A DNA stretch of 7,993 nucleotides, taken from the NCBI GenBank assembly GCA_030671465.1, contig DAOVIP010000072.1, positions 1 to 7,993 on the forward strand, written 5' to 3'. The translations under genes were made by a program, and so were the position numbers. The DNA is from Candidatus Aminicenantota bacterium (GTDB lineage Bacteria > Acidobacteriota > Aminicenantia > UBA2199). Of the stretch, positions 1-5,771 are shown one piece after another. The number at the start of each line of letters is the position of its first letter. Positions within the stretch are counted from its first letter, which is position 1. The notes beneath the pieces are model-generated. The model searched no databases. It worked only from the letters and a program-made list of their open reading frames with translations, and had not been told where the DNA came from.

Positions 1-43
1 ACCATACTTAATTATTGAAGGGGATCAATATACGGGAAATGTC

Positions 44-90
44 ATCGAATGATGAACCTGGAACGTTGAATCTTGAACATAGAACTCAAC
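44..90. repeat. Degenerate heptanucleotide tandem repeat next to tRNA-Arg
   Basis: Read on the plus strand, six consecutive 7-base units share the pattern NNNGAA(C/T): ATCGAAT, GATGAAC, CTGGAAC, GTTGAAT, CTTGAAC, ATAGAAC. They are followed by a partial unit, TCAAC, that ends exactly at the tRNA 3' boundary. The period is strict, with no indels, while the first three bases of each unit vary. Short heptameric repeats of this kind are known in intergenic DNA of several bacterial groups, but I cannot assign this one to a named family. No gene is visible between position 1 and the tRNA. Confidence 0.6.
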
Positions 91-163
91 TGCGCCTGGA
101 GGGACTCGAACCCCCAGCCTTTTGATTCGTAGTCAAACGCTCTATCCATTGAGCTACAGGCGC
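91..163 (-). tRNA. tRNA-Arg (anticodon ACG)
   Basis: The minus strand folds into a full 73-nt cloverleaf. The 7-bp acceptor stem pairs GCGCCTG with CAGGCGC and has an unpaired A discriminator at position 91. The D arm has GCTC/GAGC stems. The anticodon stem pairs TTTGA with TCAAA around loop CTACGAA, giving anticodon ACG, which reads CGN arginine codons after A34 is deaminated to inosine. The variable loop is short (AGGCT). The T arm pairs GGGGG with CCCTC (one G-T wobble) around the invariant TTCGAGT loop. The 3' CCA is not encoded (GTT follows), so a CCA-adding enzyme must complete it. The gene has its own promoter at 174-202. No convincing terminator is seen between the tRNA and the left edge. 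Confidence 0.97.
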
Positions 164-173
164 AATCCCCGAT

Positions 174-202
174 ATTGTAGGGTATACAAGGATTTATGTC
201 AA
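174..202 (-). promoter_or_regulatory. Sigma-70-type promoter of tRNA-Arg
   Basis: On the minus strand a perfect -35 hexamer TTGACA (197-202) is separated by exactly 17 bp from TACAAT (174-179), a one-mismatch -10. Transcription should start around 166-168, a few bases before the mature tRNA 5' end at 163. The discriminator right after the -10 is G-rich (ATCGGGG). GC-rich discriminators are typical of stable-RNA promoters under stringent (ppGpp) control; that control is inferred here. Confidence 0.85.
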
Positions 203-229
203 ATATATCCCCGAAAGGATCAAAAAGGT

Positions 230-264
230 AGGGGCCCCCCATTTAACGGGGGGCCTGTTTTTTT
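230..264 (+). terminator. Strong GC-rich hairpin, intrinsic terminator (possibly bidirectional)
   Basis: A perfect 8-bp stem, GGCCCCCC (233-240) with GGGGGGCC (248-255), closes a 7-nt loop, ATTTAAC. On the plus strand it is followed by TG and seven T residues (258-264), the classical intrinsic terminator form. On the minus strand the hairpin is followed, after six bases, by TTTTT, so it could also stop leftward transcription with lower efficiency. No plus-strand gene is visible between the left edge and this element. It may end a transcript entering from outside, or act leftward to insulate the tRNA promoter from transcripts coming from the right. Confidence 0.75.
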
Positions 265-330
265 GGTGGGAGATATGTGTTTATATTAAGGGGGGAGAGA
301 TGGAAAGGCATTTTATTATCTTCAAATAGT

Positions 331-359
331 ATTTTAAAAAAAAAAAAAACAAATGTCAA
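331..359 (-). promoter_or_regulatory. Candidate promoter with a poly-T spacer
   Basis: On the minus strand a perfect TTGACA (354-359) is followed, 17 bp later, by TAAAAT (331-336), one mismatch from the -10 consensus. The last T of the homopolymer belongs to the -10 box, and 13 of the 17 spacer bases are the rest of that T14 run. Transcription would start near 323-325 and run leftward into the hairpin at 233-255. No protein gene lies directly downstream. The spacing is optimal, but an AT-rich region can produce such matches by chance. Confidence 0.4.
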
Positions 360-400
360 TATTTTTAAACAAAAAAAATCATTAATTCCAGTTTTAACCC

Positions 401-428
401 GGGATTCAGTCAGCTACCCGAAAATCCC
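401..428. repeat. Short inverted repeat downstream of the lipoprotein gene
   Basis: GGGATT (401-406) and AATCCC (423-428) are perfect inverted copies separated by 16 bases, about 55 bp past the stop codon of the minus-strand lipoprotein gene. A transcript of that gene could form a 6-bp stem here. No T-run follows on the minus strand, so it is at best a weak or Rho-assisted 3' end. It may be coincidental. Confidence 0.25.
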
Positions 429-481
429 TACCCATTTCCTTCCGGAATAAATTTATAAACAAAGGCCAAAATTTTCAGCTT

Positions 482-1087
482 TTAACGCTCCAGATCCCAG
501 GTTTCATTTCGAATAATCCCGTTGCACTCCCAGTCCCAGAGCCCGGACATGTGATTGTTGTCGGCCAGAGTACCGGTACAGCTCAATCCCTCGTTGATAG
601 CACAAACATTATACTCCAGATTAAAATCAACCTGGTTACCGCTAACCGTATAGTCGCCGCGACCAAAACCCGGCACCCAGTCAAAGAGCCCTTCGGTTTC
701 ACCGGCTGCGATTCCCCCGCTAAAAGTCACCTCAAAATAAGTGCTGCTTCCCTGCCAGTAAAAGACTCCGGTCCACATTCCCCGGATATCGATCTGCTCG
801 GCGGCAACAACCAGGGTATGGCTGGCATTCATATTAATGGTGCCAGTGGCACCCATGGCCACCCCATCCAGAACCACGGTCAGGTTCCGGTAACCGGGTT
901 GTAGGGAATAACTGTAAACCACTATATCGTTTTCGGCATGATTGTAGGTGCCGGCTGCTGGTACCCCGGTGATCCCCTCACTCACGGTTACGGTCAAGGT
1001 ATATTGGCCAGCCTCTTCCGAAGTGGTGCACCCCGGATAAAGCATTACCCAGGCAAAAACCATCAAGATCAAAATGCGTTTTAACAT
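482..1087 (-). CDS. Predicted lipoprotein with InlB-B-repeat-like domain and beta-rich C-terminal domain
   Basis: The 201-residue protein starts with K3/R4 and a hydrophobic stretch (about residues 5-17) that ends in a lipobox-like YPGC with Cys20 as the probable lipidated residue. Tyr at -3 is unusual for a lipobox. Thr at +2 gives no inner-membrane retention signal, so the outer membrane is likely. Residues about 29-97 resemble the divergent InlB B-repeat fold: a TLTVTVSEG start, a GVPAAGTY turn, VVLDG and a closing SHTLVVAAE strand. Residues about 100-201 start IRGMWTG and end ETWDLER, and look like an all-beta, lipocalin-like domain. Cys162, Cys170 and Cys188 sit in that domain and two could form a disulfide. 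The ATG is well supported: AAGGAGGG lies three bases upstream (1091-1098), with a promoter behind it. The gene is divergent from the histidine kinase. The specific function is unknown; a surface or periplasmic binding role is inference. Confidence 0.85.
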   Translation of the reverse strand: MLKRILILMVFAWVMLYPGCTTSEEAGQYTLTVTVSEGITGVPAAGTYNHAENDIVVYSYSLQPGYRNLTVVLDGVAMGATGTINMNASHTLVVAAEQIDIRGMWTGVFYWQGSSTYFEVTFSGGIAAGETEGLFDWVPGFGRGDYTVSGNQVDFNLEYNVCAINEGLSCTGTLADNNHMSGLWDWECNGIIRNETWDLER

Positions 1088-1090
1088 TTT

Positions 1091-1139
1091 CCCTCCTTAA
1101 ATTATATTTATATTATAATCAGAAAAATATCAAATTCAA
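1091..1139 (-). promoter_or_regulatory. Promoter and ribosome binding site of the lipoprotein gene
   Basis: On the minus strand TTGAAT (1134-1139) and a perfect TATAAT (1112-1117) are spaced by 16 bp. The predicted start near 1105 leaves a leader of about 18 nt that contains the strong Shine-Dalgarno AAGGAGGG (1091-1098), just ahead of the ATG at 1085-1087. Confidence 0.7.
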
Positions 1140-1192
1140 TACTTATTTAAACCTATTTGACCGGATTCGTTTTTTTTATTTTTCACATTTGA

Positions 1193-1205
1193 TATAATGT
1201 AGGAA
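1193..1205 (+). promoter_or_regulatory. -10-like TATAAT and weak ribosome binding site before the histidine kinase
   Basis: A perfect TATAAT lies at 1193-1198, only nine bases before the ATG at 1208. A modest AGGAA (1201-1205) follows, two bases before the ATG. No good -35 lies 16-18 bp upstream (T-rich there), and the nearest TTGACC (1157-1162) is 30 bp away. If the hexamer is used, the mRNA would start at about 1204-1208 and be essentially leaderless. If not, the real promoter is further upstream and AGGAA is the ribosome binding site. Confidence 0.3.
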
Positions 1206-1207
1206 TC

Positions 1208-3643
1208 ATGGCCACCCGAAAAGGTGAGACAGACAATGGGTTCGCTTCCAAACTAGTATACCAGAATACCATCGATGCGATCGATTCACTCATCCACATG
1301 GTCGACACCGAATTGAAAATCACCCTGGTCAATCAAAAATTCTATCAATGGAACCGACAGCTGGGCCTGGAGTACAAAAACGTTATCGGAAAAGACCTGT
1401 TTGACATTTTTTCCTTTTTATCCAAAAAAGTCCGCCAGGAATACCAGCAGGTTCTGAAAACCGGGGAAGCCATGGTCACCGAAGAGGTGACTGAAATCAA
1501 CAACCAAAAAATCAGAACCGAAACTAAAAAAATCCCCATTATTGAAGCAGACCGGATCAGCGGTATTGTTACCCTGGTCACTGACATCACCTCTCAGAAA
1601 GCATATGAGGGAGAGCTAAGCTCAAGAGAAGATAAATTCCGACTGCTTTTTGAACAGTCCAATGATGCCCTTTTTCTGTTGAACCCGGATGGGATCATCA
1701 TCGATTGCAACCAGAAGACATCAGACCTGCTGGGATTCCCTAAAAATAAAATCATCGGCAAGAATTACAAAATTTTTGTGGTAGATAAGTACCACGAGGA
1801 TTCCGAGGAAAAATTCCTGCAGCTCAAAAAAGGCCTGAAGCCCCTTTCATACGAAAAAGAATTTGTCGGCCAAGGAGGAAAAATCATTCCGGTGGAGATC
1901 AATCCCACTTCGGTTCTGGACAGAAACAAGAAGTTGAAATGGATATATTCGGTGGTGAGGGATATAACCGAAAAAAAGAGAAACGAGCAATTGCAGCGTT
2001 CCATCTTTGAAATATCGGAAAAAACCTTCACCTCCAAGGATCTCAACCAGCTATACCAGGCCATCCACCAAATCCTGGGCCAGCACATCAATGTTAAAAA
2101 TTTCTATATATCACTCTATGATCCCAAGCAGGAATTGTTGAGCTTTCCCTATTTCGTGGATGAGCATGATTCCACCCCGGCTCCCAAAAAACCGGGAAAG
2201 GGATTAACCGAATATGTGTTGAGAACCGAGGAACCCTTATTACTGACCCAGGAGTTATCCCGGGAACTGGAAAAAAAGAATCAAATCGAATTGATCGGAA
2301 CCGATTGCCTGTCCTGGTTGGGGATTCCTTTGAAGACCTCAACGGGAAAGATCTTCGGGGTACTGGTGGTGCAGAGTTATGACAAAAACGTTGTCTATAC
2401 CCAGAGGGAAAAAGATATTTTGATGTTTGTCTCCCAGCAGATTGCCACAGCCATTGAACGAAAAAAAACAGAAAAGACCCTGAGAGAAACGGAAATTCAA
2501 TTTCATCATCTGCAGAAAATCGAATCGATCGGTACCCTGGTGGGGGCCATTGCCCACGATTACAATAATGTACTGACATCAATCCTGGGCAATGCCCAGT
2601 TATTGGAATACATGATCCCCCAGGAGAATATTGACTTAAAGAAATATAGTACCGCTATCATCAAGGCATCGGAGAATGCTGCCGGCCTGGTTCAGCAGCT
2701 GTTGGCTTTCACCCGGGAAGAGGACCAGTTTCTGGAAATCATCAATCTAAATAAAATCATCAATGATTGGCTGGAGCTGCTGGTCCAGATTGTCGGAGAT
2801 CAGGTTAGCATCAACCTGGATCTGACCCCGGATATTTTCAGTATCCATGGGAATCCGGAAAAAATCCGCCAGGTGATCATGAACCTGGTTATCAATTCTC
2901 GGGATGCCATGCCTCAGGGAGGGACTCTTTCGATCGAAACCAGTAACATTGAAGTGAAAATCAGCAAATATATTAAAAACATCCATATCAAAGCCGGATC
3001 GTATATCAAACTGGTCATCAAAGATAACGGAATCGGAATTGATGAAAAATTCATCGATGATATATTCAAACCCTTCTACTCCATGAAATTGCAAGGAAAG
3101 GGTACCGGGTTGGGATTATCAATCGTTAAAAGAATCATCGATGAAATGAATGCCCATATTATGGTCGACAGCAAAACCAGGCAGGGAACCACCGTATCCA
3201 TCTATTTCCCCAGTTATGAGGCCCAAGGTAAAAAACCCCCCATAAAAAAGGGTATGCCTGTCATCCAGGGACTGGGAGAGGTCATTTTACTGGTCGAGGA
3301 TGACGATGAAGTCCGGCAGATGTTTAAAAACCTTCTGGAAGGTCACCTGGGCTATCTGGCCCTCACCGCCACCAACGGCAGAGAAGCCCTGGAAATCCTG
3401 GACAAAAACAGGGTGTCACTGGTGATCACCGACCTGAAAATGCCGGATATGGATGGCATTACCCTCTTGAAACAGATAAAGAAAAATCACCCCTATTTAA
3501 AGAAAAAAGTCATCGCCATCACCGCCTTTTCAGAAAACCAGGAATCCTATTTAACCGAACTGGGATTTTCCGAAGTCATAAAAAAGCCGATCAAAGTCGA
3601 AGGCTTTTCGGCCACGATTTCCAAGATTCTGGGATCCCAATAG
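1208..3643 (+). CDS. Soluble hybrid sensor histidine kinase (PAS-PAS-GAF-HisKA-HATPase-REC)
   Basis: The 811-residue protein has no signal peptide or membrane helix, so it probably senses a cytoplasmic signal. Two PAS domains (about 17-130 and 142-255) are each closed by a PAC-like DIT motif (TDIT, RDIT). A GAF domain follows (about 262-416), then a short helical linker (417-436). The dimerisation/phosphoacceptor helix carries His450 in IAHDYNNVLTSILGN, which resembles the HDFNN class. The catalytic domain has the N box (N559, N563), G1 box DNGIGI (606-611), F box (KPF, 621-623) and G2 box GKGTGLGL (630-637), so it looks active. The C-terminal receiver domain (about 691-808) has acidic D698/D699, acceptor Asp742 in TDLKMPDMDG, Thr772 and Lys793. 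The likely path is His450 to Asp742, with possible relay to an unseen phosphotransfer protein or regulator; none is encoded nearby. The ligand of the PAS/GAF domains cannot be told. The ATG at 1208 is chosen because the next Met (31) would cut into the first PAS domain. Confidence 0.95.
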   Translation: MATRKGETDNGFASKLVYQNTIDAIDSLIHMVDTELKITLVNQKFYQWNRQLGLEYKNVIGKDLFDIFSFLSKKVRQEYQQVLKTGEAMVTEEVTEINNQKIRTETKKIPIIEADRISGIVTLVTDITSQKAYEGELSSREDKFRLLFEQSNDALFLLNPDGIIIDCNQKTSDLLGFPKNKIIGKNYKIFVVDKYHEDSEEKFLQLKKGLKPLSYEKEFVGQGGKIIPVEINPTSVLDRNKKLKWIYSVVRDITEKKRNEQLQRSIFEISEKTFTSKDLNQLYQAIHQILGQHINVKNFYISLYDPKQELLSFPYFVDEHDSTPAPKKPGKGLTEYVLRTEEPLLLTQELSRELEKKNQIELIGTDCLSWLGIPLKTSTGKIFGVLVVQSYDKNVVYTQREKDILMFVSQQIATAIERKKTEKTLRETEIQFHHLQKIESIGTLVGAIAHDYNNVLTSILGNAQLLEYMIPQENIDLKKYSTAIIKASENAAGLVQQLLAFTREEDQFLEIINLNKIINDWLELLVQIVGDQVSINLDLTPDIFSIHGNPEKIRQVIMNLVINSRDAMPQGGTLSIETSNIEVKISKYIKNIHIKAGSYIKLVIKDNGIGIDEKFIDDIFKPFYSMKLQGKGTGLGLSIVKRIIDEMNAHIMVDSKTRQGTTVSIYFPSYEAQGKKPPIKKGMPVIQGLGEVILLVEDDDEVRQMFKNLLEGHLGYLALTATNGREALEILDKNRVSLVITDLKMPDMDGITLLKQIKKNHPYLKKKVIAITAFSENQESYLTELGFSEVIKKPIKVEGFSATISKILGSQ

Positions 3644-3644
3644 T

Positions 3645-4499
3645 TCACGGGTTTTCATTCAACCCGTCCAGGTAACGACGTATCGCCTCCACCAGCTCGG
3701 GACTGTGATTGCGGGCATTGGTCTCCATATCCAGATAAGTGGCTCCGGGAAGCATCGAGACCATTCGCCGGATATTTTCGGGTTCATGCAGCTTATCCCT
3801 GGAAGCGCCCACCACCAGGGTGGGAAACCGAACCGCCTCCAGTTTATCCCAAACCTGATAATTCCATAAGGCCATAGCCGTTTTTTTAGACTTCCGGGGG
3901 TCCGCATTATCCAGAGTACGGCAGTACTTTTGATATTGGGTCGGGTCTGCCTGAACATCCAGCCGAAAGGTCCTCAGGTACCATTTGATCATGGGCCGGA
4001 AAATCACAAACAACGGGGCATAAAACAGTCTGACCAGGATTTTCCAGAAAAACGGTATCCGGAATACGGCATTGGGATTGATCATAATCAGGGCTTGGGG
4101 TGACACGGTGAAAAAACTACAACAATCGAATACAGCCGTGGCACCCAGCGAGCTGGCCACGATCACATACTGCTGATCCTTAAGCCCGAGTCGATCCACC
4201 ATCCGGACAATATCCATCCCGATATCCCTGATACCGAAACCAGCTTTTCCCTTCACCCGGGAACTCATTTTTTCCCGGGTTTCAATATAGTATACGGTAA
4301 AATCCCTGGTCATCTCCCGCAGCACCTTTCTCCAGCCATCAATTAACGACATCCACCCGGCTACAAAAACCACAGCTATCGCTCTTTTTTTTCCTGCAGG
4401 CCTGAAAGCGATAACCCGAAGCTTGGTTTCCGAGTCCAGGGCAATCTTCTCCTCGAAGATCCGGGTTCCCGGTGCACAGTATTGGGTCAAATCTTCCAT
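3645..4499 (-). CDS. Alpha/beta hydrolase fold protein, substrate unknown
   Basis: The 284-residue protein shows the core of the alpha/beta hydrolase fold. A strand followed by VAGWMS (46-51) sits where the oxyanion-hole HG motif normally is. The nucleophile elbow is ASSLG (115-119) with Ser117 as the likely nucleophile. The late strand PTLVVGASRD places the acid at Asp235, and His265 in ARNHSPE completes the triad. The first elbow position is Ala rather than the usual Gly. Residues about 144-180 form a long insert rich in aromatic and basic residues (FWKILVRLFY, MIKWYLRTF), probably a lid that could rest on membrane or a lipid substrate. No signal peptide is seen. The gene converges on the histidine kinase with one base between the stop codons. 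The ATG at 4497-4499 follows only a weak GAG-type ribosome site but has a good promoter upstream. An esterase, lipase or acyltransferase-like role is possible; I cannot name a substrate. Confidence 0.85.
   Translation of the reverse strand: MEDLTQYCAPGTRIFEEKIALDSETKLRVIAFRPAGKKRAIAVVFVAGWMSLIDGWRKVLREMTRDFTVYYIETREKMSSRVKGKAGFGIRDIGMDIVRMVDRLGLKDQQYVIVASSLGATAVFDCCSFFTVSPQALIMINPNAVFRIPFFWKILVRLFYAPLFVIFRPMIKWYLRTFRLDVQADPTQYQKYCRTLDNADPRKSKKTAMALWNYQVWDKLEAVRFPTLVVGASRDKLHEPENIRRMVSMLPGATYLDMETNARNHSPELVEAIRRYLDGLNENP
3647..3667. repeat. Stem-loop at the convergent kinase/hydrolase junction
   Basis: ACGGGTT (3647-3653) and AACCCGT (3661-3667) are perfect inverted copies around a 7-nt loop. 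The stem overlaps the last codons of the minus-strand hydrolase and lies just past the kinase stop codon. Neither strand has a T-run after it, so it is not a classical terminator. It may stabilise 3' ends, or simply reflect the coding sequence. Confidence 0.4.
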
Positions 4500-4515
4500 T
4501 ATCTCAAGATGCTAT

Positions 4516-4544
4516 ATTTTAGAAAAAATTACAATTCTTTTCAA
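4516..4544 (-). promoter_or_regulatory. Promoter of the alpha/beta hydrolase gene
   Basis: On the minus strand TTGAAA (4539-4544) and TAAAAT (4516-4521) are separated by exactly 17 bp, each one mismatch from consensus. The predicted transcript starts near 4508-4510, leaving a leader of about 10 nt with a weak TTGAG ribosome site before the ATG. Confidence 0.65.
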
Positions 4545-4591
4545 CTATTTTGATTCTTCCGGATGTTTTTAAACAAGCACTCCATTGTGGC

Positions 4592-4620
4592 TTGACAACC
4601 TTTTTTAAAAAGGGTAATAT
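4592..4620 (+). promoter_or_regulatory. ilvE promoter with palindromic spacer
   Basis: A perfect TTGACA (4592-4597) and TAATAT (4615-4620) are spaced by 17 bp. The spacer carries a perfect inverted repeat, CCTTTTT (4599-4605), T, AAAAAGG (4607-4613). Dyads between -35 and -10 are a common position for a repressor or MerR-type activator site, so this is a candidate operator. It could also be a chance A/T palindrome. Transcription would start near 4626-4628. Confidence 0.7.
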
Positions 4621-4642
4621 GAAAAGTAACCCAATCAAAACC

Positions 4643-4673
4643 ATTCATATTTTTCCCAATATGAATTAAGGAG
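4643..4673 (+). promoter_or_regulatory. Stem-loop and ribosome binding site in the ilvE 5' leader
   Basis: ATTCATAT (4643-4650) and ATATGAAT (4659-4666) form a perfect 8-bp stem with an 8-nt loop (TTTTCCCA) in the predicted leader RNA. One base later comes the strong Shine-Dalgarno AAGGAG (4668-4673), four bases before the ATG. A hairpin touching the ribosome site could influence initiation or mRNA stability, or the same palindrome could be bound by a protein as DNA. The stem is AT-rich and therefore weak as RNA. Confidence 0.5.
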
Positions 4674-4677
4674 TCTC

Positions 4678-5751
4678 ATGGAAATAATAAAAACAATATT
4701 GCCTCCGGAAAATTTGAAACCTCTCTTCAAAGATGCCTCACAACTGCTTTTCGGCCAGCAGTTTACCGATTATATGTTTACCCTGACCTACAACCAAGAA
4801 AAGGGCTGGCACCGGCCTGAAATAAAGCCCTATGGATCACTGGTCATGGACCCTGCCGCCCTGGTTTTCCACTACAGCCAGGAAGTGTTCGAAGGACAGA
4901 AAGCCTACAAATCACCTGAGGGAGACATCCTCATGTTCAGGCCCTTGGAAAATGCCAAGAGACTGAATCGCTCCCTGGAGCGCATGTGCATGCCGACCAT
5001 ACCGGAAGTGGACATACTGCATTATGAGTGCGAACTGTTAAAAATAGAGAAACGCTGGATCCCCGATCAAAAAGGAACGGCACTCTATATGCGTCCCACG
5101 GTTATTGCCACCGAGGCCATACTGGGTGTCAGGCCTTCATCCGAGTTTTTATTTTTCATTATCCTGTCCCCGTCAGGCCCCTACTTTCCCGAAGGTTTCA
5201 ATCCAGTGGGCCTCTGGGTCAGTCGCGAGATTTCCCGGGCAGCCGAAGGTGGGACCGGTGAGGTAAAAGCCGGGGGAAATTACGGTGGAAGCCTGGCAGC
5301 CATCAAGACAGCTATGGAAAAGGGCTACAGCCAGGTTTTGTGGCTGGATGCCAAAGAACACCGGTATGTGGAAGAGGTCGGGGCCATGAATATCTTCTTC
5401 GTAATTGAGGATAAACTGGTCACTCCACCCCTGACCGGTACTATTTTACCGGGAATTACCCGAAAATCAATTCTGGATATATCCCCGGACCTGGGCATTA
5501 CCACTGAAGAGAAGATGATCACCATCGAAGAACTCTGCCAGGGAATTTCCGATGGCCGGGTGACCGAAATGTTCGGGGCCGGAACCGCAGCCGTGGTCAG
5601 CCCGATCGGAAAGCTGAACGTGGATGACCGGGAATATACCCTCAACGACAACCAGACCGGGCCCTGGTCTAATAAAATCTATCAGGAACTCACGGCCATC
5701 CAATACGGAGAAAAGCCGGATACCTATAACTGGGTTTACCGGATTACCTAG
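4678..5751 (+). CDS. ilvE: Branched-chain amino acid aminotransferase (class IV, PLP-dependent)
   Basis: The enzyme interconverts leucine, isoleucine and valine with their 2-oxo acids using 2-oxoglutarate/glutamate. This is the last step of branched-chain amino acid synthesis and the first of their breakdown, in the cytosol. The 357-residue length and N-terminal extension match the longer, BCAT2/eukaryote-like subgroup rather than the E. coli type of about 309 residues. Hallmarks include HYSQEVFEGQKAY (65-77), the LYMRP motif (136-140), and Lys197 in EVKAGGNYGGSL as the pyridoxal phosphate Schiff-base lysine. Also present are EEVGAMNIFFV (232-242) with Glu233, GTILPGITR (254-262), and the phosphate-binding GAGTAAVVSPIG (300-311). 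All key residues are present, so the enzyme should be active. The start is fixed by a strong AAGGAG site and a near-consensus promoter. It stands alone, not in an ilv or leu operon, and converges with the Lon-family gene across a 20-bp gap. Confidence 0.95.
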   Translation: MEIIKTILPPENLKPLFKDASQLLFGQQFTDYMFTLTYNQEKGWHRPEIKPYGSLVMDPAALVFHYSQEVFEGQKAYKSPEGDILMFRPLENAKRLNRSLERMCMPTIPEVDILHYECELLKIEKRWIPDQKGTALYMRPTVIATEAILGVRPSSEFLFFIILSPSGPYFPEGFNPVGLWVSREISRAAEGGTGEVKAGGNYGGSLAAIKTAMEKGYSQVLWLDAKEHRYVEEVGAMNIFFVIEDKLVTPPLTGTILPGITRKSILDISPDLGITTEEKMITIEELCQGISDGRVTEMFGAGTAAVVSPIGKLNVDDREYTLNDNQTGPWSNKIYQELTAIQYGEKPDTYNWVYRIT

Positions 5752-5771
5752 AACCTTACCTGAGCTAATAT

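Larger units (their letters stand above)
265..481. other. AT-rich intergenic region without a protein gene
   Basis: I see no coding sequence here on either strand. The stretch is rich in A and T and holds a 14-A run (336-349) and an 8-A run. It also holds a promoter-like element on the minus strand (331-359) and a 6-bp inverted repeat (401-406 with 423-428). It lies downstream of the lipoprotein gene on the minus strand and should contain that gene's 3' end. Confidence 0.6.

Noticed and set aside
42..242. Minus-strand open frame of 66 codons across the tRNA
   Set aside because: It is the tRNA-Arg gene and its promoter read as protein; there is no ribosome site and the RNA fold explains the sequence.
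551..904. Plus-strand open frame of 117 codons inside the lipoprotein gene
   Set aside because: It lies antisense to a gene with a clear signal sequence, ribosome site and promoter; the translated product has low-complexity composition and no recognisable domain.
2094..2582. Minus-strand open frame of 162 codons inside the kinase gene
   Set aside because: It overlaps the GAF and H-box coding region of an intact kinase; the composition is arginine, proline and serine rich, typical of a shadow frame.
3647..3667. Stem-loop at the kinase/hydrolase junction as an intrinsic terminator
   Set aside because: The 7-bp stem is perfect but no T-run follows on either strand; kept only as a repeat.
4586..4602. 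TGGCTTGACA as a sigma-54 -24 element
   Set aside because: There is no GC pair at the -12 position; the site fits a sigma-70 promoter with 17-bp spacing far better.
4619..4669. Short frame MKSNPIKTIHIFPNMN ending just before the ilvE start, a possible isoleucine leader peptide
   Set aside because: Its ATG overlaps the -10 hexamer (4615-4620), so the predicted mRNA starts after it, and it has no ribosome site; three Ile in 16 residues without consecutive Ile/Leu/Val codons is not an attenuator.
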